A stretch of DNA of 8,841 bases from Chloroflexi bacterium RBG_13_51_18 (GCA_001796495.1 MGMR01000064.1:1-8841); one strand, 5' to 3'. Positions 1-6,972 are shown, counted from the first letter of the stretch. Program-made: numbers and translations. Notes: generated by a model not told the origin, from the sequence alone.

Positions 1-758
1 CCCCCGTCCAGTAAATGTGTAGCAAACGTATGTCTTAAAATATGGGGATGCACGCTTTTATTTATACTCCGCGAGTATTTATTCAGTATTTTCTGCACCC
101 GCCTGACTAAAATCCTGTTTCCGTACCGGTTGACGAACAGCGCATTATTCCTTTTCCCTCCCAGCAGCTCCCGCCTCCCTTCTTTGATATAGTTATTCAG
201 TGCCTCCGCCGCTGGTTCGCCTATCAGCACTACCCGCTCTTTAGCCCCCTTGCCCCACACCCGCATTTCGTTGGTTGATAGGTTCACCTGCTCTACATTC
301 ATATTCACAAGTTCGCTTACCCGCATGCCGGAGGCATAAAGCATTTCCAGCAAAGCCCGGTCGCGCTGTCCCTGCGGCTGTGAAACGTCCGGCGACTCCA
401 CCAGTCGCTTGGCTTCGTCTTGAGTTAAAAATTCGGGCAATCGTTTATCGAGCCTTGGGGAAACGGTGGTGGCCGCCGGGCTCGCCGATATCAGATCTTC
501 CCGCATCAGGTAGCGGTAAAACGACCTTATTGCGGATAGTTTCCTGGCAATGCTGGACTTAGCGTATTTTTGTTCCATCAATTGCGCCAGGTAGGCGCGC
601 AGCGTTTGTTTATTGACATTCTTTAAAGTCTCTATGCCTTGTTCACTGACAAAAGCAAAGAATTCCAACAGGTCCCTGGTATAATTGCGCACCGTGTACG
701 CGGATACGTTTCTCTCTGCCTCCAGGTACGCTATATATTGACTAAATACTTCCTGCAT
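1..758 (-). CDS. xerC: Tyrosine recombinase XerC/XerD family, 3' part outside the window
   Basis: The open frame starts at ATG (758-756) and runs off the left edge without a stop, giving 252 residues of about 300. The N-terminal SAM-like core-binding domain covers about residues 1-95, for example YTVRNYTRDL at 21-30. The catalytic domain follows: Arg146 in ASGMRVSEL, Lys170 in WGKGAKER, and His239/Arg242 in HPHILRHTFATHLL. The second His and the nucleophilic Tyr lie beyond the window. The family resolves chromosome dimers at dif with a partner recombinase; the same fold also serves phage integrases. I prefer XerC because the gene follows topA and dprA, the order of Firmicutes codV. An in-frame stop just upstream rules out a longer start. 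The start lies 6 bases after the topA stop, so it is cotranscribed, and I see no strong ribosome site. Nothing in the visible part suggests decay. XerC rather than XerD is inference. Confidence 0.9.
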   Translation of the reverse strand, partial: MQEVFSQYIAYLEAERNVSAYTVRNYTRDLLEFFAFVSEQGIETLKNVNKQTLRAYLAQLMEQKYAKSSIARKLSAIRSFYRYLMREDLISASPAATTVSPRLDKRLPEFLTQDEAKRLVESPDVSQPQGQRDRALLEMLYASGMRVSELVNMNVEQVNLSTNEMRVWGKGAKERVVLIGEPAAEALNNYIKEGRRELLGGKRNNALFVNRYGNRILVRRVQKILNKYSRSINKSVHPHILRHTFATHLLDG

Positions 759-764
759 AGTTTA

Positions 765-2861
765 TTAGCTTTTTTTCTCCGCCTCCTCCGCCTTCCCCTT
801 ATACCCGCATTTCACGCACCATGCCTGCTTGCCGTGGAGCGTCAGCAGACTCTGGCACTGCGGACAGGACTGCGGCAGGGGCTTGAAGTTGGTGAGAAAC
901 CTACATTCGGGGTAGCCGCTACACCCGTAAAACGTACGCCTTTTCTTGCTTATCCTCTGTATCAGGTCTTTGCCGCACTCCGGGCACTTGGCCCCCACCT
1001 TTACCTGGAACGACTGCGTATACTTGCACTCCGGGTAGCCGCTGCAGGCCACAAACTTCCCGAAGCGCCCCGTCTTGATTAGCAGCGGCTTGCCGCATTT
1101 GGGGCACATGTCGCCGGTAGTTTCGTCCGTCAGCTTTACCTTCTCCGCCGTCAGTACCGCTTTTTTCAGGTCTTTCTCGAACGGCGTGTAAAAGTCCCTG
1201 ATAACGCTCGGCCACTTACGCTCGTTGCTGGCTATGTCGTCGAGTTCCTTTTCCATGCCGGCCGTAAACTGGATATTGATAATATCCGGGAAATGCTGTA
1301 CCAGCAGGTCGTTGGTGGCGAATCCTACCTCGGTTGGCTGGAAAGCCCCGTTTACCTTGTTGATATACTCCCGTTCCTGGATTGTGGAAATGGTCGGCGC
1401 GTAGGTGCTGGGCCGCCCGATTCCGTTCTGTTCCAGGGCTTTTACCAGTGTCGCTTCTGTATAACGCGGCGGCGGTTGCGTAAAACACTGCTCCGGGTAT
1501 ATTCCCAAAAAGTCCAGCTTATCGCCTTTCACCAGTTGGGGCAGCTTTATTTTCTTTTCTTCTTCGACCTCGTCCCTGCTCTCACTGTAAAGGGTGATGA
1601 AGCCAGGAAAAGTATTCACCGATGTCGCTGTCCTTAATAGATAATCCTGGTGATTTTTAGCTTCTATATCTACCGTCGTGTTGTCGAAAACAGCCGCCGC
1701 CATCTGGCTGGCCACCATACGTTTCCATATCAGGTCGTAGAGCCGGTACTGTACCGTGCTTAAGTGCTTTTTTATCTTTGTCGGCTCACGCCTTGCTCTG
1801 GTAGGGCGGATAGCCTCGTGGGCTTCCTGTGCCCCCTTGGCGCGGGTGGTGAAAACACGCGGCTTTGGCGGCAGGTACTTTTCGCCGTAGGTATCGCGGA
1901 TATATGATATTGCTTCGGCTATAGCCGACTGCGCGACGTGAGTAGAGTCCGTGCGCATATAGGTTATCAGGCCTACATTACCTTCTTCGCCGACGGGCAG
2001 GCCTTCATACAATTGCTGCGCTATCGCCATCGTCTGCTTGGCGGTAAACCGCAGCTTACGCCAGGCTTCCTGTTGCAGTGTGCTTGTGGTGAACGGCGGC
2101 GCCGGCTGGCGTGTCGCTTTCTTGGTTGCTATCTTCAACACGTCATATGCGGCTTTTTCCAGCCCGCTCTTGATGGCGTCGGACTCTTTTCCCGTGTGTA
2201 TGTTGATTTTTTTACCGCCCGCCAGTCCTATCAGCGTCGCCCTGAAAGACGGCTTTTCTTTCTTTTTGTTTAGTTCGACTTCGATTATCCAGTATTCTTC
2301 GGGTTTAAATGCCTGGATTTCGCGCTCCCGGTCGACGATTATTCTCACAGCGACCGACTGCACTCTGCCGGCGGAAAGGCGTTTCCTGACTTTTTTCCAC
2401 AGCAGGGGACTTATATTGTAGCCCACCAGTCTATCCAGGATACGCCGCGCCTGCTGGGCGTCTACCAGTTGCATATCGATAACGCGGGGGCTGCGGAAGG
2501 CCTCCTTGACCGCTTCTTCCGTTATTTCCCTGAAGACCACGCGTTGGAAAGACTTTTTCTTGTCCCCGGTAACCTCGGCCAGGTGCCAGGCTATCGCTTC
2601 ACCCTCGCGGTCGGGGTCGGTCGCCAGGTATATTGTCGTTGCGTCCTTGGTTGCCTTCTTGAGTTCGTTGACCAGCTTTGACTTAGCTTTAGGCACTACG
2701 TATTTTGGCTCAAAACCGTGTTCTATGTCCACGCCCATCTGGCCCTTGGGCAGGTCCCTCACGTGGCCCATCGAAGCCTTTATACTGTAACCTTTGCCCA
2801 GGATTTTCCCGAGCGTTTTGGTCTTCGCCGGCGATTCTACGATAACTAGTTTTTTACTCAT
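765..2861 (-). CDS. topA: DNA topoisomerase I (type IA) with three C-terminal zinc ribbons
   Basis: This 698-residue type IA topoisomerase relaxes negative supercoils by cutting one DNA strand through a 5'-phosphotyrosine link. The TOPRIM domain occupies about residues 1-115: the acidic Glu9 in VIVESPAK and the metal-binding TDPDREGEA motif at 81-89 (Asp82, Asp84, Glu86). The active site is GLITYMRTDSTH with Tyr301 and Arg303. QEAHEAIRPT (345-354) and EQNGIGRPSTYA (477-488) are further family signatures. The tail carries three four-cysteine ribbons: C586/C589/C606/C612, C626/C629/C647/C653 and C666/C669/C682/C685, which in this family bind single-stranded DNA and RNA polymerase. Length and order are normal for a bacterial TopA. 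The ATG start lies 5 bases after the dprA stop, with only a weak purine-rich ribosome site inside dprA, which fits translational coupling. It sits between dprA and xerC in one operon. Confidence 0.97.
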   Translation of the reverse strand: MSKKLVIVESPAKTKTLGKILGKGYSIKASMGHVRDLPKGQMGVDIEHGFEPKYVVPKAKSKLVNELKKATKDATTIYLATDPDREGEAIAWHLAEVTGDKKKSFQRVVFREITEEAVKEAFRSPRVIDMQLVDAQQARRILDRLVGYNISPLLWKKVRKRLSAGRVQSVAVRIIVDREREIQAFKPEEYWIIEVELNKKKEKPSFRATLIGLAGGKKINIHTGKESDAIKSGLEKAAYDVLKIATKKATRQPAPPFTTSTLQQEAWRKLRFTAKQTMAIAQQLYEGLPVGEEGNVGLITYMRTDSTHVAQSAIAEAISYIRDTYGEKYLPPKPRVFTTRAKGAQEAHEAIRPTRARREPTKIKKHLSTVQYRLYDLIWKRMVASQMAAAVFDNTTVDIEAKNHQDYLLRTATSVNTFPGFITLYSESRDEVEEEKKIKLPQLVKGDKLDFLGIYPEQCFTQPPPRYTEATLVKALEQNGIGRPSTYAPTISTIQEREYINKVNGAFQPTEVGFATNDLLVQHFPDIINIQFTAGMEKELDDIASNERKWPSVIRDFYTPFEKDLKKAVLTAEKVKLTDETTGDMCPKCGKPLLIKTGRFGKFVACSGYPECKYTQSFQVKVGAKCPECGKDLIQRISKKRRTFYGCSGYPECRFLTNFKPLPQSCPQCQSLLTLHGKQAWCVKCGYKGKAEEAEKKS

Positions 2862-2866
2862 ATCTT

Positions 2867-3988
2867 TTAATCAACTCTCACTCTATATTCCTGCCGCATT
2901 TCTCTTGACAGCACATAATTCATCGTTCCCACCTGTTTCACCAGCCCCTTTAGTTCCATCATCGCTAAAGTACTGCTGACCGTTGCCGCCGGCAGCCCGC
3001 TCTTGCGGCATACCTCGTCGATATGCGACGGCTCCGCACTTAGCTGCTTGATGAGCATCGTTTCTGTCTCCGTCTCCGGCAGTATCTCGCTCATTTCAAT
3101 CTGCCTTGCTACCGTCGTCAGGTTCAGCTCTTCGAGGATATCCGTGCAGGTGCGGACGAGTTTGGCTTCACCCATCTGGATAATGCGGTTGGTGCCACGG
3201 CTGGCAGGAGATAATATGCTTCCGGGTATAGCGAATACCTCGCGGTCCTGCTCCAGCGCGTCCCGGGCGGTAATCATCGCGCCGCTGTCTTCGTCCGCCT
3301 CGGTCACCAGCACGCCCATGCTTAGTCCGCTTAAAATCCGGTTGCGCCGTGGGAAATTCTCGGCGCGCGGCTTCATCCCCAACGGATATTCGCTTATTAC
3401 AGCGCCGTTCTCCATGATATCCCGCGCCAGTCTTTCGTTTTCCGCCGGGTAGATTATATCCAGACCACTGGCAAACACCGCCAGGCTCCTTCCGCCTGCT
3501 TCCAGGGCGCTGCGATGAGCTATCGTGTCAATACCTTTAGCTAGACCGCTGACGATGGTTATCTTGCTCCTGGCGAGGTCGGCCGTTATCTCCTCGGTGA
3601 CCTGCTTGCCGTAAACTGTTGCCCGCCTCGTCCCCACTACCGCCAGGCACCATTCGTCTTCCGGCAATAGGGTGCCCTTTACATAAAGTACCGGCGGGTA
3701 GTCGTATATCTCTTTCAGCCTCTTGGGATAATCTTTATCCTTGCAGGTCATTACGCTGACCTTGTAACGCGCCAGTTTCTCCATCTCGGTGTCCGGGTCT
3801 ATCTTCCCCCGCCACTGGTCGATGGCGCGGAGGGCAGGACTGTCCAGTCCGGCTCTTTTCATCTCGCCGATAGAAGCCTTCCAGGCGTTTTCCAAATTCC
3901 CGAAATAGCTTTCGAGCTGTCCCGTTCTTACCCTGCCTATGCCGGGGATATTATTGAACCCAACCCAGTATTTTATGTCAGTATTCAA
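2867..3988 (-). CDS. dprA: DNA-processing protein DprA (Smf)
   Basis: DprA binds incoming single-stranded DNA and loads RecA during natural transformation; in many non-competent bacteria it is simply conserved. I choose the TTG at 3988, giving 373 residues that begin NTDIKYWVGFNNIPGIG after the initiator, the usual DprA start with its helix-hairpin-helix-like IPGIG. The frame opens up to another TTG at 4027, but a promoter -10 box (3999-4004) lies between the two, so the first 13 codons are probably untranscribed. The Rossmann core shows VGTRRATVYG (118-127), SGLAKGID (147-154), FPRRNR (212-217), TEADEDSGAMITA and GTNRII (267-270 region). A winged helix of the DML1-like type covers about 318-361. 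All core motifs are intact. No Shine-Dalgarno site is visible, and the transcript would be nearly leaderless. It is the first gene of the dprA-topA-xerC operon. Confidence 0.93.
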   Translation of the reverse strand: MNTDIKYWVGFNNIPGIGRVRTGQLESYFGNLENAWKASIGEMKRAGLDSPALRAIDQWRGKIDPDTEMEKLARYKVSVMTCKDKDYPKRLKEIYDYPPVLYVKGTLLPEDEWCLAVVGTRRATVYGKQVTEEITADLARSKITIVSGLAKGIDTIAHRSALEAGGRSLAVFASGLDIIYPAENERLARDIMENGAVISEYPLGMKPRAENFPRRNRILSGLSMGVLVTEADEDSGAMITARDALEQDREVFAIPGSILSPASRGTNRIIQMGEAKLVRTCTDILEELNLTTVARQIEMSEILPETETETMLIKQLSAEPSHIDEVCRKSGLPAATVSSTLAMMELKGLVKQVGTMNYVLSREMRQEYRVRVD

Positions 3989-3998
3989 AGTAATTTTA

Positions 3999-4027
3999 AT
4001 TCTAACACAGGGTAGCGTTGATAACAA
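3999..4027 (-). promoter_or_regulatory. Sigma-70-type promoter of the dprA-topA-xerC operon
   Basis: On the minus strand a -35 box TTGTTA (4027-4022) is followed by a 17-base spacer and TAGAAT (4004-3999), preceded by TGT as an extended -10. Transcription would start near 3992, only a few bases before the TTG at 3988, giving a nearly leaderless dprA message. The match is by eye, without a scoring model. Confidence 0.6.
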
Positions 4028-4075
4028 TTTAAGGAATAAATGTATCTTAAAAAGTTAAGACAAAAGAACTCGTCT

Positions 4076-4139
4076 GCCAGCCGATAATTTAGATTACGAT
4101 GGCGGAGAGGGTGGCCAACTACGCTGAAGCTCCGTCGGC
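4076..4139. repeat. Composite palindromic repeat with a tRNA-Ser 3'-end copy, left of the GIY-YIG gene
   Basis: The block has three abutting parts on the plus strand. First, 4076-4103 starts GCCAGCCGA and ends TGGC; it is a decayed palindrome that matches 4393-4420. Second, 4100-4114 is TGGCGGAGAGGGTGG, identical to the 3' end (T-arm side, acceptor stem, discriminator and CCA) of the tRNA-Ser genes at 4417 and 4560. Third, 4114-4139 is an imperfect palindrome with GCCAAC and GTCGGC ends that matches, in inverted orientation, the repeat on the other side of the GIY-YIG gene (about 21 of 28 aligned positions). Across 39 bases, 4076-4114 and 4393-4431 agree at 32 positions. There is no tRNA body here, so this is not a third tRNA. 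With the promoter at 3999-4027, it accounts for most of the 4028-4138 gap. Confidence 0.75.
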
Positions 4140-4378
4140 TAAAGGATTCGTTTGTTTAAAAAGGCTTTACCTGAGCCGGTTTTAAGATATTGTTCAAGAT
4201 TTACTGCCTTAGCTTTATCTTTGACTCTAAAATATGTTTCTAGACTTAGGGGCATTCTGGATTTTGTAGAATCAACCATTCCGGAATTGTGTTCGGTTAA
4301 ACGACGTTCGATATTATTGGTCGAACCTACATACAATTTATCATCAACCAAACTTCTTAGAATATAAACGTACCACAT
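4139..4378 (-). CDS. GIY-YIG nuclease superfamily small protein (UPF0213/YhbQ-like)
   Basis: This 79-residue protein is one complete GIY-YIG catalytic module. Residues 2-7 (WYVYIL) and 15-18 (LYVG) are the two beta-strand motifs. NIERRLTEHNSG at 22-33 holds the catalytic Arg (Arg25/26), and LEQYLKTGSGKAFLNK at 61-76 holds the metal-binding Glu62 and a conserved Asn75. No DNA-recognition domain is present, as in other stand-alone YhbQ-like proteins, whose roles are mostly unknown. The catalytic residues look intact, so it is probably expressed and active. The ATG at 4378 has no Shine-Dalgarno site; it follows a palindrome (4393-4420) and a CCACCC stretch. The TAG stop abuts another palindrome. 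The gene lies downstream of two tRNA-Ser genes on the same strand and could be transcribed with them. Its composition is far more AT-rich than topA or dprA. Superfamily assignment is firm; function is open. Confidence 0.9.
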   Translation of the reverse strand: MWYVYILRSLVDDKLYVGSTNNIERRLTEHNSGMVDSTKSRMPLSLETYFRVKDKAKAVNLEQYLKTGSGKAFLNKRIL

Positions 4379-4392
4379 AATAGGGGTGGCTT

Positions 4393-4506
<114 letters not shown>

Positions 4507-4517
4507 GCGGATATATT

Positions 4518-4523
4518 ATTGTA
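4518..4523 (-). promoter_or_regulatory. Possible -10 box of tRNA-Ser(GGA)
   Basis: TACAAT preceded by TGT (extended -10 form) lies 11 bases before the tRNA 5' end. No convincing -35 box is present at 16-18 bases, so this may only supplement read-through from the upstream tRNA promoter. Confidence 0.35.
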
Positions 4524-4559
4524 ACAGATTTTTATAGTTGATTTATAGTAGGGGATATG

Positions 4560-4649
4560 TGGCGGAGAGGGTGGGATTCGAACCCACGCTCCGCTTGCGC
4601 GAAGACCGCTTTTCGAGAGCGGCACCATCAACCACTCGGACACCTCTCC
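4560..4649 (-). tRNA. tRNA-Ser (anticodon CGA)
   Basis: The 90-base class II tRNA has acceptor stem GGAGAGG/CCTCTCC, discriminator G and encoded CCA. The anticodon stem CCGCT/AGCGG encloses CTCGAAA, giving anticodon CGA (reads UCG). The variable arm is CTTCGC/GCGGAG with a GCAA loop. Its T arm and acceptor are the same as in tRNA-Ser(GGA) downstream, so the pair shares the 3' tail that is also copied at 4100-4114. It is the promoter-proximal member of the tRNA pair. Confidence 0.97.
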
Positions 4650-4660
4650 ATGGCTATTGA

Positions 4661-4690
4661 ATTGTAGCGGAAAATACATCATAAGGGCAA
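4661..4690 (-). promoter_or_regulatory. Promoter of the tRNA-Ser pair
   Basis: On the minus strand TTGCCC (4690-4685) is followed by an 18-base spacer and TACAAT (4666-4661). Transcription would begin near 4653, a few bases before the tRNA-Ser(CGA) 5' end. It sits just downstream of the URO-D gene terminator, which fits an independent tRNA unit. Confidence 0.55.
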
Positions 4691-4694
4691 GGAT

Positions 4695-4736
4695 AAAAAT
4701 ATTTAAGGCCGGCCATCTTATTCAGACAACCGGCCT
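4695..4736 (-). terminator. Hairpin terminator after the URO-D-family gene
   Basis: Perfect 7-base arms AGGCCGG (4736-4730) and CCGGCCT (4712-4706) enclose a 17-base loop, followed on the minus strand by TAAATATTTTT. The GC-rich stem with a T-rich tail, about 45 bases after the stop codon, fits intrinsic termination of the cupin/URO-D unit. The long loop makes it less than ideal. Confidence 0.65.
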
Positions 4737-4780
4737 GATTCCTTTACTCCTACTGTTATCTGTTAACTGTAAACATACTA

Positions 4781-6133
4781 CTATTTCTTATAATATCCGT
4801 ATTCTCTGACGGCAGCCATCATCGCCTGTATATTTTCCAGTTTGGGATTGTCCGCCACGGAGCCGGAAGAGAGGATAAAGCCGCCGCCCTTACCGACCTC
4901 CTCAATAAGCTTACGGCAGTACTCTTTCACGTCCTTCGGGTCGCCGGTGACAATCATGGAAGATGGCACATTGCCCTGGAGACAGTATTTCTTGCCGAGT
5001 ATCTGCTTGGCTTTAAACATGTCCGTGCGGTCGAAGTACCAGACCACCGAACCTTTAGGGAACTGGTCGATATATTCCAGGCGTGTATTGAAGCTGCCTT
5101 CGGCGAACATGCTCTGTATCAGCCCTTCGTTGATGAGAGCATCCATGACTTTCTTCAATGACGGCCAGTAAAAGGTGTCGAAAGCCTTTTGTGACATCCA
5201 GCCGTCGGCCCCTTTGTGAAGCGGATAGGTAACTATTGTCATATTGGCGATATTGGGCGATTTAAGTATTGTATTTATAGTGATGTCCGCCACTACATCC
5301 AGAGCTTTTAAGAGCTTGTCGGGACAGCGGAACATATCTTTCATAATGCCTGTCGTGCCGCGTAGCGTATCCCCCAGTGTATCGAAAGGCGCCTTGGCAA
5401 AGGTCACGCCGCCCATGCCGCCTCCCATTGACATCCCACCGCCGGCACCCATCATGGTTTGCATAACTCTCTGGTATTCTTTGCCCACTTCCAGCATCTT
5501 TTGAAGCATTTGCTGGACCTGCGGCATGGCCAGAGGCATAAATTGCATTACGTGCACGTTTTCCGTGATATTGGTAAACGGTTGGAACAAGCGCATAGGC
5601 TCTAAAATACCGAAGGCGCGGGGCAGGTATGTCCTTATCCAGAAATCGGAAGGGTCGCGGATGAGGTCGTCATACTCGTCCACCGTCATGTATTCGCCCT
5701 CGATGTACTGCCAGCTGGAGCCGGTTTCCGAGAGGCCATGTCCCGGCCATGCATAGAGCTTATAGTCTAGCAAATCCAGAATCTTGCCGGGCGTAATAAA
5801 AAAGGGCATCGCCGTATATTCCAGTTCCTGGGAATATTTTTCATTGAACTTGCGGGTTGCCTCCAGGGCTTTTTCGTAATCATACATGGCGCTATGGGAA
5901 TTTACACCGGCCATTCTAAGCGGAAGATTACCTACCGGCAGGTTAACGGGGACCCTGTCTGGTTCCCGGACATTATAAACATCTACCATGCGTTGCGTCC
6001 GTGTTTTGTATGCTTTTTCCGCTTCAGGGGAGGGGAATTTCATTGCCGAGGTATCAAGAGTTTTGTTGAGTCGGTATTGTCGTTTTTGTTCCGGGGTCAT
6101 TTGTGCCCAGTTATCCGGTAAGTTTGATGGCAT
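4781..6133 (-). CDS. Uroporphyrinogen decarboxylase (URO-D) superfamily protein, function unknown
   Basis: The 450-residue protein belongs by its overall pattern to the URO-D superfamily of TIM-barrel proteins, which includes HemE and methyltransferases such as MtaA and MtbA. Supporting segments are RMVDVYNVREPDRVPVNL (48-65), PRAFGILEPMRLFQ (171-184), and the C-terminal CLQGNVPSSMIVTGDPKDV (384-402) followed by GGGFILSSGSVADNP (416-430), the usual LxGN...P...GGG-hxxx-hP layout. It is longer than HemE (about 350 residues). It lacks an obvious His-x-Cys zinc motif of MtaA/MtbA: the likely position reads YPLHKGADGW (303-312). It also carries a Gly/Met-rich insertion (about 227-243). It is therefore unlikely to be the haem enzyme, and a corrinoid or methyl-transfer role is only a guess. 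The ATG is preceded by AGGAAGGAAA. It lies 60 bases downstream of a cupin gene and is probably cotranscribed with it. Confidence 0.82.
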   Translation of the reverse strand: MPSNLPDNWAQMTPEQKRQYRLNKTLDTSAMKFPSPEAEKAYKTRTQRMVDVYNVREPDRVPVNLPVGNLPLRMAGVNSHSAMYDYEKALEATRKFNEKYSQELEYTAMPFFITPGKILDLLDYKLYAWPGHGLSETGSSWQYIEGEYMTVDEYDDLIRDPSDFWIRTYLPRAFGILEPMRLFQPFTNITENVHVMQFMPLAMPQVQQMLQKMLEVGKEYQRVMQTMMGAGGGMSMGGGMGGVTFAKAPFDTLGDTLRGTTGIMKDMFRCPDKLLKALDVVADITINTILKSPNIANMTIVTYPLHKGADGWMSQKAFDTFYWPSLKKVMDALINEGLIQSMFAEGSFNTRLEYIDQFPKGSVVWYFDRTDMFKAKQILGKKYCLQGNVPSSMIVTGDPKDVKEYCRKLIEEVGKGGGFILSSGSVADNPKLENIQAMMAAVREYGYYKK

Positions 6134-6193
6134 AATTTCTATTTCCTTCCTGAAAATAATATATATTTTCTTTTATAGCAACTATCCCGTGCT

Positions 6194-6691
6194 TTACTGG
6201 GGTTGCGATAAATTTTTAAAGTCCATTACCTCCTGGGGATTAAAACCCTTGTCCTTTTCAAAGAAAGGCTCTCTTGTAGGAGGAGAACCGTCAGGGGCGG
6301 CCAGCATCATTTCTATCTGAATTATCGGCCGGTCTACACGGGTAATTTCCAGAGGACAATGGACAAATCCCGGCGGTAAAGAGACAACCGTCGGACGGGT
6401 GAATACGTGTTTTTCCATTTCTTCACCTAGATACAGTACTACTTCACCCCCAAATTCATCCGGGTTGTCAGGATTGCCGCCGTACCAGGCTAAAAATTCC
6501 TGGAAATTGTGAGTGTGGGCAGGATTATCCCCTTTAAACGGTTTTCTAACGAACTGATGCCCCATTGTAAAATCGTAATTTACCAGCTGTTTGCCCACCC
6601 AAAGCCCGTCGAAGACAACGCTCTTATCCGCCTTGAGGCTCATCTGCATATGGGGCGGATTGAAAACATATTTATCATACTTGCCCGCCAT
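6194..6691 (-). CDS. Cupin-fold protein, probable metal-binding partner of the URO-D-family protein
   Basis: The 165-residue protein fits a single cupin barrel. HTHNFQEFLAWYGG (59-72) supplies His59, His61 and Glu65 of the first cupin motif, and LPPGFVHCPLEI (105-116) supplies His111 of the second, a usual 3-His/1-Glu metal site. Single-domain cupins range from dioxygenases and isomerases to sensors, so the reaction cannot be named. There is no signal peptide or membrane segment, so it should be cytosolic. The ATG is set by a strong AGGAGGT ribosome site four bases upstream. The gene is first in a two-gene unit with the URO-D-type protein and has its own consensus-like promoter (6738-6767) with upstream repeats. 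The pairing suggests both act on one substrate or pathway (inference). Confidence 0.82.
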   Translation of the reverse strand: MAGKYDKYVFNPPHMQMSLKADKSVVFDGLWVGKQLVNYDFTMGHQFVRKPFKGDNPAHTHNFQEFLAWYGGNPDNPDEFGGEVVLYLGEEMEKHVFTRPTVVSLPPGFVHCPLEITRVDRPIIQIEMMLAAPDGSPPTREPFFEKDKGFNPQEVMDFKNLSQPQ

Positions 6692-6737
6692 CCGTACCTC
6701 CTGAAAAACAGATATACAACGCTATTTACTTTCAAAA

Positions 6738-6767
6738 ATTCTAGTCTATTTTTGTTTACATTGTCAA
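6738..6767 (-). promoter_or_regulatory. Promoter of the cupin/URO-D unit
   Basis: On the minus strand a perfect TTGACA (6767-6762) is followed by an 18-base spacer and TAGAAT (6743-6738). The predicted start near 6731 gives a leader of about 40 bases ending in the AGGAGGT ribosome site at 6701-6695. This is the strongest promoter match in the window. Confidence 0.75.
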
Positions 6768-6792
6768 AACCGATGATTTTATTTGATTGAGA

Positions 6793-6849
6793 GTAACATT
6801 GTGACGTATTTGTGACGCTTGTAACGGATTTTGTGATTTCAGCGTGAGC
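6793..6849. promoter_or_regulatory. Run of GTRA half-sites upstream of the cupin promoter, possible operator
   Basis: Plus-strand words GTAACA (6793), GTGACG (6801), GTGACG (6812), GTAACG (6821), GTGATT (6833) and GTGAGC (6844) are spaced 8, 11, 9, 12 and 11 bases, about one DNA turn each. Another GTAACA stands at 6884. The nearest copy is 25 bases upstream of the cupin -35 box, as for an activator binding one face of the DNA. Direct repeats of about 11 bases are typical of OmpR/PhoB-type regulators, but no regulator gene is present in the window. Confidence 0.4.
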
Positions 6850-6890
6850 CTGAATAAATAAAATAATGACAATCAAATTATCTGTAACAT

Positions 6891-6918
6891 TTGTAGATAA
6901 TGAATAAAGTACTACAAA
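6891..6918 (+). promoter_or_regulatory. Weak candidate promoter for the plus-strand zinc-ribbon gene
   Basis: TTGTAG (6891-6896), a 16-base spacer and TACAAA (6913-6918) would start transcription near 6925, about 48 bases before the ATG at 6973. The region is AT-rich, so chance matches are easy. The rest of the 6692-6972 intergenic stretch holds only the cupin promoter and the GTRA repeats; no coding frame there is convincing. Confidence 0.3.
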
Positions 6919-6972
6919 TAAACACGAATATAAAAAATAGAGATTGTAATAAGGAGCAAAGGGGGGAGGCCA

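Noticed and set aside
639..2790. Several plus-strand frames of 60-150 residues within the xerC/topA region
   Set aside because: They are antisense to strongly supported genes, have no recognisable domains, and their sequences look like reverse translations of the GC-rich coding strand.
3989..4027. Extra N-terminal codons of dprA from the TTG at 4027
   Set aside because: The promoter -10 box lies within this stretch and the family start matches the TTG at 3988.
4100..4114. A third tRNA-Ser gene
   Set aside because: Only the 3' tail is present; there is no anticodon stem, D arm or 5' acceptor strand.
6793..6849. CRISPR-like repeat array
   Set aside because: Units are only 6 bases with 2-6 base gaps; this is operator scale, not repeat-spacer scale.
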